A stretch of 64,000 nucleotides of DNA from Lycorma delicatula (GCF_047948215.1 NC_134458.1:132063571-132127570); one strand, 5' to 3'; positions 21,557-35,025 are shown, counted from the first letter of the stretch. Notes: generated by a model from the sequence alone, not told the origin. Made by a program: numbers and translations.

Positions 21557-24107
21557 TATTTATTTAATGTATGAAGTTATATAAAATGACAATAAAAAAA
21601 CTTCTTTTGGTAAAAGCGCGGTCGTCCCAAAATTATGTTTTATTAGAAATATTCATATTTAAGCTAAATGCAAGTAAATGTTTCTTGAAATTTATCAAAT
21701 ATATTCGGCTGCTCTACTAACTTCATCTTTTTAAATAAATTAATTAAAACTTTCTCCAACTGTTCAATTTTTCAATTACTATTTATTTATCTAGGTTAAA
21801 AGTAATTTTTTAATTATTATACTCTTATAAATGATGGGAAAATATTACTCTCGTAAACATTTTGAACTTCCATTCATTCTAAAAATATGAAACTAATTAT
21901 ATGTACTACATTTCATTATATAAATCTATTTACGATTGAAAATCTCATCTAATTGTTTGACCAACTTTGTTTTTTGTTTTCCTGTATTAGTTCTACTAGA
22001 AAACGAAACTTACGTCATCTTTGAAGAAAATTTTCATTTTTTATCATTGCTTAATATTTGGATTGTTTAACCGTCAGTATTTATGCTAAAACAAAAAAGA
22101 TACACATTCCTGCAATGCCTCTTTTGTAGTTTCTCTGTAGTTCTTAATTTTATTTTTGTCAGAACGCAGGTTTTTCATCTTTGTATTTCTTGCAAATGGC
22201 TTTTTATGGGCAGCGTTTATGAGGCATTCCCTTGTTTTAAATAACAGTAAAACTAAGGATAATGATACAAAATAAATTTAAAAAATAAAAATTTAGTTTC
22301 ACTTGGTAGAGACTTCATAAAGTCAAAAAGTAGAAAGGATATAATTTTGTTTTTAATTTATTTATTTTTGTTGTTGAAGTTGGTATTTATTATTTTTTGG
22401 CGTTGTTACAATTTAACTCATTTCAGTAAAGGATACAGTCTAATTTTTTCCTATTTTTACGTATGTTAAAGAAATAAAATCAAATGTACTGATTTCGATG
22501 ATTCCAATTTTTATTTTCTGCATGATGTCCCTAATCCTTTGGTTCTGGTAAATCTTTCTCTAAGAGTTCACAGATCTTCCCGTAAGTTACTTCAAAATAA
22601 CGTTAGCGGTAGATTTTTCGACCGAAATTACATGGCAATGTATTTGATTAAAAAGGTATACTTCTATCTGTTTTTCTTAATAATTGGTTTATTATAGTGA
22701 AATGAATATGTTGTCAGAAGTCATTTTGATATTAAAATATTTTCAAATGAAACCTCAAGAAAATTAGTTCAAAAAATTGATATAAAACTAAAGAAATATG
22801 ATTGATATTCCAAATTCTACATATAGGCTTCCCTCCTGTTTGGAATTAATATATGATTTTTTTTCATCCCTTTTCTTATTTTTATCTACTTAGAAATTTC
22901 TTACGTGAACTTATCTTCCTTAAAAACTGTTATTTTGCTACCGACTGCTGTCATTTTGTAAGCCTTTGTTTTAGTTACAAAGACAACCGAAATTTAAAAT
23001 AAACTAAACTTAAAAATTCAATTATTGAAGTTTCCATTTTGTTTTTGAAGCCGACTTCATGAGGAATCAAAATTTAAAAACAATTTATTGGTAATACTTC
23101 TTACTGTTAGTGAGAATTTATTTAATTTGGTATTTTAAATATTTCTGTTTAATATTATTTAAATAATTACACAGTTTTCCGCAATTAAAATGAATCTGCC
23201 TGTTAAGTTTTAAATGATAACTTTAAAAATAAATTAACGAAATTCTAATTAACCGTAAGAAAATGAATAATACATTTCCTTTTTTGTACGTAATGATGTG
23301 GTAGAATTACTGAAGGTACATCTCATCAAATGAAAACTCTGGGGTAGCTATAGATTTTATTGATGTTTTGAATATTGAATACAACAATAAATCAGTAGTA
23401 CAATAGTACAAATTGTACTAATCACTATTGTTCCAATCATCAATTCGTAATAATTTACGGAAATGGTATTTCTAGCACAAAACTAATTCCAGATAAAATT
23501 AGCAGTGCTGTTACTGTTCTATATGGGAAAGAGGAGCTTATATAATAAGATGCTTATAATATAATAACCATATAAATACATATATATTATAAATACTCTA
23601 AGCTTATAAAGTAATAAGATGAAATACCTGATGCTTAGAATTTCCTTGGACATTCACGATTTATTTATGTATTTTATAGTATAGTTTATCTTTATTAATA
23701 GCATTAGCTAAAAACATTTCTCAAATTACCATTTATTTTATTCGACACTACGGTTATATTATAAAAGATCTATCTCGATCATTTTTATCGTACAAAATAA
23801 ACGTTAATTGAATTTTATATTTATAATTGCTTTTGTAAAATGCATTGACCTCTAAAATACGCTTCAGTTTATTATTAAATAGTTATAATTATTTTCATAA
23901 AAGGTATGGCGTTAAAAATATCAATATTAGATCAAAGTCATTTTTCTTACTCCATCATCTGGAAAATCAGTTTTTGAAACCAACCGATTTTCCGCTATGT
24001 TTTGATTTTGTTATACACAGTATATTAAAAGACCTAATTTTAAAAATATTCATTATAGCATTTGTATCAGTGCATTTCTATATTGTGAAAAAAGGTCGCT
24101 TCCGATA
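21557..24107. other. AT-rich stretch, no feature seen
   Basis: The open frame at 23845-24117 resembles nothing I know and has the composition of random AT-rich sequence. Confidence 0.5.
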
Positions 24108-26003
24108 CACTAACTGATTTAGGAGGAAAGGGAAATAATTTGAGAACTGATTCTAAAACTTGAATTAAGAAAAATAGTTGATACAAATATATATCCAAAA
24201 ACCCTTTCTTATCGAGAAACGGCTAGAAAATCTTTGGCTCGGATTTCAGATCCCCGGTGAAATGAGGTCATACTAAATTTTTAAGTCATTATAAAAGGAA
24301 TAAATTGAATGGTTTTTTTCTGTTTTTTGACGGGTAAACTCGAATAAAACAGGTTACAGAACTATATCTTCTATAGTTTTAATGATATCTGATGTAAAAC
24401 AGAAAAATTCAACGATGAAGAACACGTTTTGTAAGTTTTAAAGTGCAAAACCTTTGTTAAGTAACTACTATTTGCTTCTACTTATTTACTACTAGTGTAA
24501 ATTTTACTATTAAAACTTGTACATAATTTAATCCTGAGAAAACTGATATAATAAAATCTATGAAAAAAAGTTCAACTTTTATTATTAAAACCAGAAAACA
24601 GAACGAAACTTAAAGGAAAAATATTATGAATTAATAAAAATTAAAAACAGCTCTTTTTAGTGCAATTAATTAAAATTTTTGAAAAATTAAAACACTTTTA
24701 ATTTATTTTTAAAAGAATACTCATTGTGGTTTATACTGTATTAATTTACAATAAATGTTCGAAAATTCCACCACTGACATCAATGCACTTTTCAACTAGT
24801 TTCGTTACATTTACTATCGCCAATCTAATGATATCTTCACCTTCCTTGAACAGGACAGCAGTATTGAGAACGTATGCGTTCAGTTCATCATATGTGTATT
24901 TTTTACTTGTATACCTGAGATTTCATCTATCCCCAAAACGGTAATCTAAGGAATTAAGATCCGGTGTTTTAAGTGGCTAATTTACCGGCCCTATATGTCC
25001 AATCCATTTGTCTTACTTCACTTGTAAAATGTAATGGTGCTCCATCAAGTTGATAATAGAATTCAATTGGTATTTTTCGCCAATTAAACATTTTAAAGAA
25101 ATTCATTGTTTAAAACCTCCCAATAATTTCTCTCCGTGACAGGCTGTTCTAGTATGAAAGGGCCTATTAATTGGTAGTCGATCATGCTACACCAAACGTT
25201 CATCGAAAATCGTTGCTGGAAATCTTATTTAACTACAAAATGTGGGTTTTCTTCGGACCACCGATGTGAATTCCTTGTGTTATTTATGCCATTACGGGTA
25301 AAAGTACCTTCGTTTGAAAATAGAATAAACGGAAATAAGTGTTAATTATTGTTAACCCATTGACAAAACTGCAGTCGTCTGGCATGGTCACCTGGCGGGA
25401 GGAGTTGAACTTTCTGAAAGTGATAATGATGCAGTCTGTGAGCATATAACGCAGTCCTTCATATTGTACTTCAATTGTTCTTGTCCTTCAAATTCTTCGC
25501 CTGCTTGTTGTAGGACTAAGTTCTACCGCCTGAAGAATGTTTTCCCTTTCATCACCATGCACGGGTTGAATTTCAGCTGAAACAAGAACTCTGAGAATTG
25601 TACCATTTTCACAAAAATTATTAAAAGTTTTACAAAATACTTTACAGTTTGGAACTATTCGTCCAGGATACCTCCGTCGGTATTCTTCCACTATGGAAGT
25701 GTTGGAGCACTTTTCGCCATCGAAAATTTCTGTTTTACGTCGGTTATCATTAAAACTACTGTTTTATTCGATTTTACCCGTCAAAAACATAAGAAATCAT
25801 CAAGTTTATTCCTTATATAACACCTTAAAAATTTCAGTATGACCTCATTCACCGGGAAAACTGAAATCCGGGCGAAATGTTTTTCTAGCCGTAACTCGAT
25901 AATAAAGGTTTTTGGGATATATATTTTTTGTATGAACTTTTACCTTATTTCAAGCTCTCAAATCAGCTCACAAATTATTTCCTTTTCCTCCTGAATCATT
26001 CTG
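24108..26003 (-). mobile_element. Tc1/mariner-superfamily transposon with ~280-bp terminal inverted repeats
   Basis: The left end (from 24108) reads CACTAACTGATTTAGGAGG. The right end (to 26003) reads CCTCCTGAATCATTCTG. TA is present on both sides (24106-24107 and 26004-26005), as expected for Tc1/mariner target sites. The inverted repeats extend to about 24400 on the left and from about 25725 on the right, with many scattered differences, so the copy is old. Between them lies a broken minus-strand transposase. The right end is included in the tandem duplication 25849-27190. Confidence 0.82.
24740..25735 (-). pseudogene. DDE transposase of the 24.1-26.0 kb element (broken)
   Basis: Read on the minus strand, the N-terminal DNA-binding part is at about 25691-25488: MEEYRRRYPGRIVPNCKVF..., then NFCENGTILR and ILQAVELSPTTSRRR. 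This fits the DUF4817-type helix-turn-helix of insect mariner-like transposases. The catalytic half follows in shifted frames near 25060-24900 (QLDGAPLHFTSEVRQMDW, then FWG and MKSQVYK). The C-terminus near 24890-24750 reads GEDIIRLAIVNVTKLVEKCI and ends FEHLL. The first catalytic Asp region is not clear. Several stops and shifts are present. Confidence 0.78.
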
Positions 26004-27190
26004 TATATACAAAATTGTAGTAGTATATGTGTCTATTACTCTTTCATGCAAAAATTACTCAACCGATTGAGTTGAAATTTTGCTTGAATATAGGTTAACA
26101 TCTGGAAAGAACGTAGTCATTACAAAATATTTCACTGTTTCAAAATAGTGATCGTTTAAATGGCTTGCGATAACAACCGGATTATGTTCCTTGCCTATAT
26201 TCAATTTTATAGTGACCAAACCGTTGCTGAAATCAAATTCAGAGACCTCCTGTAGTATTTGAAATTAAATTTTTTACAGTAAAAGATGTTTTATCTTTTT
26301 CGATACCTCTTTCGGTTATCCATAAAATTAGCTTTAAAGGTTTGACGGTGTACGGCGCGGCGGCTCAAACAACACAGCCACTGCCACTGCCACTGTTACT
26401 CTGCATGCGGCTCGACTACCAGCGCCTGTCTCCAGTTACTTGACTAATAAACATAAACTAAAACAAAAAACAGAGAGAAGCAAAAATTAAACATAAGACA
26501 CGAAGTGCGGTCATCAGTGCGGTCACCGGGAAAACTGAAATCCGGGCGAAATGTTTTTCTAGCCGTAACTCGATAATAAAGGTTTTTGGGATATATATTT
26601 TTTGTATGAACTTTTACCTTATTTCAAGCTCTCAAATCAGCTCACAAATTATTTCCTTTTCCTCCTGAATCATTCTGTATATACAAAATTGTAGTAGTAT
26701 ATGTGTCTATTACTCTTTCATGCAAAAATTACTCAACCGATTGAGTTGAAATTTTGCTTGAATATAGGTTAACATCTGGAAAGAACGTAGTCATTACAAA
26801 ATATTTCACTGTTTCAAAATAGTGATCGTTTAAATGGCTTGCGATAACAACCGGATTATGTTCCTTGCCTATATTCAATTTTATAGTGACCAAACCGTTG
26901 CTGAAATCAAATTCAGAGACCTCCTGTAGTATTTGAAATTAAATTTTTTACAGTAAAAGATGTTTTATCTTTTTCGATACCTCTTTCGGTTATCCATAAA
27001 ATTAGCTTTAAAGGTTTGACGGTGTACGGCGCGGCGGCTCAAACAACACAGCCACTGCCACTGCCACTGTTACTCTGCATGCGGCTCGACTACCAGCGCC
27101 TGTCTCCAGTTACTTGACTAATAAACATAAACTAAAACAAAAAACAGAGAGAAGCAAAAATTAAACATAAGACACGAAGTGCGGTCATCA
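25849..27190. repeat. Tandem duplication, 674-bp period, two copies
   Basis: Bases 25849-26516 recur at 26523-27190 with an offset of 674 bp and no difference that I can see over 668 bp. A 6-bp spacer, GTGCGG, lies between. The unit holds the outer ~155 bp of the right inverted repeat of the mariner-type element plus about 510 bp of flank, including a GC-rich patch (GGCGCGGCGGCTC) and a short tract of CCACTG repeats. The junction repeats GTGCGGTCA (26505-26513 and 26517-26525), a microhomology. It is either a recent duplication or an assembly error. Confidence 0.95.
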
Positions 27191-27600
27191 CCCTTTGTGA
27201 TGCTTGCCGAGTAACGCTAAGAACCGTGCAGAACATTTTTTTACCTGTACGAAGGATGAGTAACCAGCTACAACTACTATTTATATGATGGCAGCGATAA
27301 TTCTGAAACAAGCATACTCAGATCATTCAAAGTGTCGAGTCCTGTGCTGACCAAGCGTTGCTGTGAAGGAATTACAATCCACGATAGTTTTTATAAGTGA
27401 AATAGGATTTAGTTGTTATTTTTCAGATTATTTTCGCAACTGAGAATAGTGAAGACAGTGGCGGTCCAGGGGGGCGAATCTCCCTGGCGAATATTCATAA
27501 TTGTCTTCAAGAAGAAAAGCCCACCAGCAATTAACTCCTATATATTGTGTTTAATATGATTTCTTTAACATCTGACGATGTGTAAAATGATAATAATCTT
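27191..27600. other. Unassigned stretch after the duplication
   Basis: Less AT-rich than usual here. No open reading frame of note and no family that I recognise. Confidence 0.45.
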
Positions 27601-27689
27601 TGTAGCGTGTTAAAAATGACTTGCCTGACCAAGACTCGAATACAGAACTTCTACATAAAAAGTAGAGACGCTATCATTCAGACGTTGGT
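27601..27689 (-). mobile_element. SINE family A fragment (head)
   Basis: The minus strand reads a head with ATGATAGCGTCTC, the B-box-like GTATTCGAGTCTTGG, TCAGGCAAGTCATTTTTAAC and ACGCTACA. The common 3' tail is absent. Confidence 0.7.
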
Positions 27690-29004
27690 TAAATTTTTTA
27701 TTAGTTTTTTATTTTAACCGTCTGATAGGATCTTGATCAAAATTAATAATCTAATCCGTAAATCTTTACTTAATTCTGTAGATTGAAATACATAATTTTT
27801 TAACTAAGATTTTGGCTTATTATTTGGCACAAAAAATTCAAGATAATTAATTTTTTTTATTATTAAAATTTCCAATGATAAATGGGTGAAAAAATTTAGC
27901 ATACTCTAAAATCTTTTATTTTAAATAAACACTTTAAGATATTACTTTTGCAATTTTTTCATTTCAAACCTTTTACAACCATTTTCAATTTATGAGGATA
28001 TTAAATTTCATGTAATAATAGCGTTTTTCAGCTCACCGAGATTAAATTTCTATTTGATTTCATTGAATTATATAAGAATTACTTTTTATTCTTTGTTTAA
28101 ATTTTACTTAGAACAAAATTGAAAAACCTAGTGTTTATTGTAAATTCATGAGAATCTTTTCTACAGCGATAAAGAATCATAGAGGGTGAATTGGGTTTAC
28201 GGAGAAGTTAGAAGTTACATATATATACACTTAGAGGTTAAAAAGAAGTAGCAGAAGGGAAAGCTGTTTTAATGTTTAGTTTTTAAAGAAATAATTACGA
28301 CTTTCTTAAGTTGATAGAAATACTGAATATTGTATTTGTTAAAAGTATTTACTTTTTCACCTTAAATTGTTGAAAGTTTCAGTTAAAATTTACGAATTAC
28401 TTTTTTTCAGTTTAGGGTAACAAGCTATTTAAAAAAATAAAAAATAAAAGCACAACTTCATGGTTGAGTTGCATCTCGATTATTCTAACCCACCATGATT
28501 AGGGCGTTGAGAAATAAAATAATTTATTGTTAACATTCATTATCAACCAGCATTTAAGATATGTACAAAAATTTATCAAGGATAAGTAATGTTAATTTAA
28601 TTTTTAAATTTTGACTAAAAACATTAATTTGAAAGCTAAAACAAAGATATCTTTTAGAATAAATTTATGAAAAGTATCAAAATTATAAAAAAAAAGTATA
28701 AAGAAGGAAGTTGTATTAAAATTATTCTGTATTTGTTAAGGAATAGAGACTAAAAAAGCTAAACCCAGATAAAAAAAGGAATTAATTTTATTAGATTGTT
28801 TAACAGTAAATAAATTCCATGTTTTTGAAATTTATTTACTATAATTAATTATAAATATATTATAATATCTTTGTAAAATTTTAAGATTTTAAAGCGCACC
28901 CAGAAAGGAAATATCTACTGAATTCATCGTATGTATTGTTCACAAATAACTGTATGGAGAGCAAAGGTTTACAGACATTATGTTGTTACAATAATTTTAA
29001 AGGG
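27690..29004. other. AT-rich stretch, no feature seen
   Basis: No coding signal and no recognised repeat. Confidence 0.5.
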
Positions 29005-29044
29005 ATTATGTCCTTGGACAGTAATTACTGTCCAAGGACATAAT
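29005..29044. repeat. Perfect 40-bp palindrome
   Basis: The arms are ATTATGTCCTTGGACAGTAA (29005-29024) and its exact reverse complement (29025-29044), with no spacer. No gene is nearby. Confidence 0.95.
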
Positions 29045-29245
29045 TAAGTATGTGAAAGTATTAGGTTTAAAAAAGTTGTTACCTTTATTTTATCAGTTAT
29101 TAAAGCGTTATTTGAATAATTTTAACTAGACTGTGTTAGTTAAATGATATTAATTAAAAAATACCAAATAAAAATTAAAGATTTAATGATCTTTAAAACA
29201 AAAAGAATGATTTTTAAAATAAAAAGATATTCACTATTTTAATAC

Positions 29246-29700
29246 ACAGTTTCACGAAGAATGTAACAAAGTTCCAAGTTATGTTCTACTGGTGAAAATA
29301 AAGAAAAAAGTTCATATAAACATTGATTTGGAAACGCTTCATTAGCGAGTGTCGGCTAGCGAAAGATTTCGCCCTGATTTCTACGGCTTCAGTAAAATTA
29401 AGCCAGACTGTAATTCTTGGTACCCAAATTTAGGGGTAAATTTATATGAAATCTAACCTGAGAAATTTAAAAAAAATAATAGCTCCCAGAACTGAATTTT
29501 TAGTATTTTTCGAGAAATCTAGGGTGAAAGACGGATTAAAACATAAGTATTATTTTATGTTTATCGTAAAATAGCTTTGTTAATTGAGTGATAAGTACAA
29601 AAAAGTTTTAAACAAAACTTGTAGAGAATTTGATTCTGAGTAAAACGTTACGAATGAAGTCCGCAGAAACTAAATACACTCTGAATAAAGAAAAGTGGTA
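29246..29700 (+). mobile_element. MITE family copy 2, right end missing
   Basis: The end motif CACGAAGAATGTAACAAAGT is followed by ATGTTCTACTGGTGAAAATA, CATATAAACATTGATTTGGA, TTAGCGAGTGTCGGC and GCGAAAGATTTCGCCCTGAT, matching copies 1, 3 and 4. The right inverted repeat is not visible. Confidence 0.65.
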
Positions 29701-31368
29701 CAGTAAGTTGTAAAAAAAAGAGGTACACTTGAATCTAAACGCGTAATTCATCACCAAGTTAATCAACAGACGGGTTAGTTACAGAAATATGAGTTCGTAA
29801 CTACGGAGGTTTTGTGAAACACTAAATGAATTAGTAAAAATTAGTTAAACGTTCTTGATAGAATATTATGCGTTTTTGTTATTTTTTCTTTTATAAAGCA
29901 TTACTTAAATAGGAATTATATTAAGGACCTTTCAAAACTAATTTCGTATCGCCTTAAATTGTTGTATAATAAACCAAATTTAGCAGAATATATACAGTAC
30001 GATTCGTATATTTTTAATAATCTTTGTGCTTAAGTCGTAGTCTTCAATTATATTATTCGATTAATCAAGGAAATAGATGTTAAATATCTTCAGCAGAATA
30101 TTTAGAATAGTCACACAGACCAAAACCTACAGGTAAACCGTCAGATAAGGCATTAAACATATAATCTTAGCTTCATATAACATGAATGATACCAAAAAGG
30201 ACACCTTATGTTATTACTGTTTTACTGTAGCACATGAATAACTAACTATATTGGTTTTCCAAAGCAATATGCCTCTGCACTAGAGTGAACCCAATTAATA
30301 AACATATTTAACATGTAAAAAAATAAAATAAAATAATTTTTATTTTCATTATCCTTTTTACTTGATGTTTTCAGTTATATTTATATATATATATTGTTTA
30401 TTGTTTATTTTATTATATACTTAATGAATTTTATAATTAAGATGATTTACGTTAATTAAAATACAATATAATTTTTGTTGATTTCCTTATGAAACTTCTA
30501 TAAAAAAAAAATAATTTTTTAAGTTTTATTTTTTACTCACAGTGCATATAATAATGCGTTCAGGGAGAAAAAATTAAAGCTCACGTAGTACAAAAGAGAA
30601 AAGTCCTTAGTAAAAACGAACTCTTCATATCTCTTGAACAAAGGACATTTTTAAGAAAAAAAAAAATATCCAAAAAAAAATAATGACAATGAATTCTTCC
30701 AGAAAATGAGTCATAAAATGTCATTCATTCATTTAGTATATATTAAATTAAATTAAATTTTATTTTTTAATTATAAATATTTGTTAAAATATTTATTGAT
30801 AAACTTAATTTTTTTTAAAGATTATCTAATTAATAAGAGAGTGATAAAAAATTGCTTAAGCACAAATACTCTTTTTTTGCAGATTAAAACTTGACAATTA
30901 GGATTACCAAAAAATTGTGCTTTGTAAAATGTCAATTTAAAAAATAGAAGAACGCATAAAGTCGTTTATTCGAATGGTAATTATGTAAATGTTCGATTTT
31001 CCTCGTAAGTAAATTTTTTAATATGTACAAATTCAGAAGTATTAAATAATATTGCTTTAAAAATTAATCAAATTTCAAAAAGTATTAAAAATTAAAAAAA
31101 AAAAAAATTAAACAATTTAGTCCCATATTCATAGTTGAACGGATGAATTTATTCACGTTTTGAAATGTGTATCGATTAAGTCTATATAAATTTATTTATA
31201 AAATAAGTTTCAAATTAATGACGTAAATAGTAAGGAAATAAACAAGCTTTTACATGAACAAGTTTATAAATGAAGTATTTTAAAAATGAAATTATCATTA
31301 AGCTATCCATAAAAGAAATACTGAAAGAACCCCCTCCCCGCTCTTAATGTACTCTTTCTTTCTTTTTC
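29701..31368. other. AT-rich stretch, no feature seen
   Basis: No coding signal and no recognised repeat. Confidence 0.5.
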
Positions 31369-31518
31369 TGTTTAGCCTCTGGAACCACCGTAAGGTATTA
31401 CTTCAGTGGATGAATGAGGACGATATGTATGAATGTAAATGCAGTGTAGTCTTGTACAGTCTAAGGTTGACCATTCCTGAGATGTGTGGTTAATTGAAAC
31501 CCAACCACCAAAGAACCC
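31369..31518 (-). mobile_element. SINE family B, truncated (body and tail)
   Basis: The minus strand reads GGTTGGGTTTCAATTAACCA, an ACTGTACAAGACTAC block, TTCATCCACTGAAGTAATAC and a CGGTGGTTCCAGAGGCTAAA end. The tRNA-like head is missing. Confidence 0.8.
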
Positions 31519-32654
31519 AGATAATCCACCAAATGGATTAATCCTTGGATTATCTACCCAGATAATACAGTGAATTCCTGAAAGATATGGTCTTTCAGAG
31601 ATGACTGATAAACACGATCATTTGTGAAAGAGAATATCGCAGTCATATCATGAATCAGTAAAACTTACAGGCGAGGAAATTGCAAAAAAATTGTCTATGT
31701 TCTGACAGTGCAGTCATAAATACACCTCTCATTAAAATCAACTAAAAATTAAAACTGTTTCTCGTATTACATATAACCTTTAGTTGTATTTAAGTAATAG
31801 ATGGTATTTTTCATCGGAAAAATTGAATTGACATACTGGGAATTATTTTATAAACTCATATTATAAAAATAACAAATTAACAAGATAGCAATAACAATCT
31901 ATACACATATATCTACTTCAATAAAAATAATTATATGTTAACAGAAAAAATCAATAACGACTCTATATTAGTGCAGTACAAAAATGTGAAAGAAATCCCA
32001 ACGACAGGAGGAATTGAAAGTTTCTGGGCCAAACTTAAACAATAGAATCAAGACATATCTACCTGCATAAATTATTTTAAAACTACTTAATATAAAATAC
32101 TATTAAATTTTTATCATAAAAATTTTAGGAGTGGAAGTAAATGAAAGGAAATTAGATAATTTATGTCACAAGTAATAGAAGAAGAGGGTCATATCAGTTA
32201 AGAAGAAAAGTAATTGTATATGAGCTAAATCGGGACGCTAAGGTTCTACGTTTAGCTTTCATTGCAGGAGATCACCTATCTTCATAAAAGCATTGCTAGA
32301 ATGATTCTATTTGTAAGAGGAGTTTTATAGATATTAATAATACATACATTTTTGGTTGTAAATTCGTAGAGACCACTGGGTAAATTCATTTTTTAATAAT
32401 ATCATTAATCGTAAAGGGCCTGAAAGGACCAAAAAGATTCTGACCCACTTCGACATCATTTAATTTTTACTCTCTCAAAAATTAAATTACCTTTTTTTTT
32501 TTTTTATAAAACTGTTAGAGTATCATAAAACTTATTAATTTAGAGATAACTGTACGGTAGAGTTATCATTAATTTTAATGATTTTTCTAGAAATGTACTA
32601 CTATTTTGGTGTGCCAAAAGAAAAAAGAAATATACTCGTAAATGTTTATTAATC
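31519..32654. other. AT-rich stretch, no gene seen
   Basis: Short direct and inverted copies of AGATAATCC/GGATTATCT lie near 31520-31570. Nothing else was recognised. Confidence 0.45.
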
Positions 32655-33100
32655 TATATATGGAGTGTACCACGAAGTTCTCCCGGGACTTTCATAACCT
32701 ATTCTACTCGTGAAAATAATGAAATAGTCCATATAAACATATGTCCTAAAATAGTTCATTTGCGAGTTACGGAAAATGAAAGTTTCGCTCGGATTTAAGC
32801 TAATCCGGTGAAATTAGGTACTGAAATTTTTAGAACGTGAATTAAGGTACAGCATTATTGATTTATTATAGTTTTGACCTGAAAAATCGAATAAATTGGC
32901 TGCAAAGCCTATTTTATGGCTGTAATTTTGAGAAATCTGGGGTGAAAACCAATAAATTCGGGTAAAAACCATTTTTTTAAGTTTGACGTACATGAACTTT
33001 TTAAATGGGCAATAAACACATAAATATTTCAAACAAAACATGTAGAGAATTTAATTCTGAGAAAATAGTGAAAAATAAGTTGAATAAAACAAAGAAGAGT
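32655..33100 (+). mobile_element. MITE-family end (copy 3) before a transposase relic
   Basis: The segment reads CTATTCTACTCGTGAAAATA, CCATATAAACAT, GCGAGTTACGG and TTTCGCTCGGATTT, matching the outer region of copies 1, 2 and 4. It also resembles the 24.1 kb inverted repeat (GCTCGGATTT and ATCCGGTGAAAT). A transposase relic begins about 500 bp further on, so this could be the left end of an autonomous relative. No matching right end is visible after 34.4 kb. Confidence 0.6.
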
Positions 33101-33624
33101 TAAAATATTAGAATTTTATTTAGAAATTTGCCAGAAAAGTACTTATTTAATCTGAACAAAATTCAAATAATTTTTTGGTGGTGTGGAAAGTATGTAAAAA
33201 CAAAATTTACTGTAAAAAAAATGCTGTTTAAAAAAAACTGAAACTTACACAGTATTTGTAAAATAAAAATTACTTAGATACTAATTTTTTTATTAATGAT
33301 AGAAATACAGTAAATTATTTAAAAACTTGTTATTTCAAAATTGACAATAAAACAGCAACAGCTGATCAACAATGTGCAATACTATATTAGTGTTTAAATC
33401 TTTCTGCAAGATACATTTAGTATATCGGGTACTGTGAATTGTGCTATCGTTAGCGAAGGTTTTCTGTGAAATTTCGTTTGAACGTGATCGGTTTACCATT
33501 GAAATAAAGCCGTACTTATTTATAACAGAAGAATACGCTGATAAGGTATTCATTTTGGGTGTGTGCATTGGTAGTGCTACAGCGCTGCAGTAGAATATGA
33601 AATACATTTTTTGAATCGCAGGAT

Positions 33625-34383
33625 TCCAGATCCCAAAACAATTGGCAGGACTTTTCGCATTCTTCGCGAAACAGGTTCACTACCTAGTATTTGTTCTAGC
33701 TACGAATGATTTGTCCAACACTGCGGTGATATTTATGAACTTATCGTTGATGAAGTTCAGCGCAGTTCAGGTGTCAGTACACGACGAATTTCTAAGCGGA
33801 TCGGAGTTTCGCCCATTCAATGCTTTGGTGGACACTTAAGCAAAACAAGTATTATCCTTATCATTTAGTTCAACATCTACCCGCAGGAGTTAGTCCGCTT
33901 TGCTTGGAGTTCTGCAACTTGTGGAATACATGTTGACAACTCTAAAAGTATGTTTTGTTTACCGACTAGGCAAATTCACTCGAGATTGCATCAACAACTT
34001 ATACAATGAACATGCAGGAGCAGAAGTAAATCCTTATGAACGGTGGAAGGCAATTTTCAACACCGATTGCGGCCTTTTCACAATCAGCTCTTTGGACTGT
34101 TCATATTACCTGGCCGCTTAAATTCTGAGGTCTATATGGACTTCCTTCAAGAAGAATTTTCGCAGCTACTTGAGGATGTTCCTGTAGCGCTGAGACCCAA
34201 AGTATATTCCCAGCACGATAGCGCGCCACTCAACTTCTCTTGTTCCGTTTTCACTTAATTAAGCCACCATTTCCTTGAGGAATTGATCGGTAGTAGAGGT
34301 CCACCAGACCAAGATTGCCTGATCTAACACCTTTAGATTTTTGCGCCTGGAGATGGATGAAAAATATTGTATACAAAACAAAA
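33625..34383 (+). pseudogene. Mariner-type DDE transposase (broken)
   Basis: Fragments appear in order on the plus strand. DNA-binding part: DPKTIGRTFRILRETGSLPS (from 33630) and later VSTRRISKRIGVSP. Catalytic core: FTRDCINNLYNEHAGAEVNP (about 33975), then ILPGRLNSEVYMDFLQEEF and LLEDVPVALRPKVYSQHDSA (34098-34220), where QHD carries the second catalytic Asp and the family's GAPPHF reads SAPLNF. The third acidic region is LPDLTPLDFCAWRWMKNIVY (34315-34374). The architecture matches the 24.1 kb element. Several frameshifts and stops are present. Confidence 0.8.
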
Positions 34384-35025
34384 ATATGCTTTTTGTTTTC
34401 CAACGAGAACCTAGTTTACCAAAGGAACTAGGTCCTCGGTCTGTAACTTAAAACCTTTGCTGGGATAACACGAATTATTCTTCAAATTTAAAAGCAATCG
34501 GTCGGTTGGTTCTGGCGAAATTCGAGTTTCCTAATAACCGAAATCTGGTTGATCGAGAGTGTACTTGATGCAAACAGAATTTAACTTTCAATCTATTAAC
34601 ACATTTCCCGTTTGAATCATGAAAATCGGACAAACGTTTGCGCATCCACCTTATAGTATATATTATAAGAGCACCCAACTATTCACACCTAAAAGGCCGA
34701 AACACAATGTTTACATGGACGAAAACAATTTTGCTGTGAATGATACCCTCATACCTAACTACTACGAACAAATCAACCCCAAAAACTCTCAGATCTCTTA
34801 AGATTTCAATTTTGGTGACAAACTCAAGAGTTTCACTATAATGTAGATTTATTTTAGAAAAAAAAGAAAGTTTTATAACAGCAAAAACAGGTGAGATTAC
34901 CAATGGCTAACAAGAAAACAGAACCTCATTTTATGTAACAATATTTACAACAATTAAGCTCTTGCTTCACCCAGGTGTAAGGCATGTACTATTAAAAGCG
35001 GTGAATATTATTTCAAGAGAAAAAA
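34384..35025. other. Stretch after the transposase relic
   Basis: The first part may be the decayed 3' end of that transposon. The open frames at 34475-34903 on either strand show no known motif. Confidence 0.45.

Noticed and set aside
24726..24944. Plus-strand open frame of 72 codons
   Set aside because: It is the antisense shadow of the transposase C-terminus.
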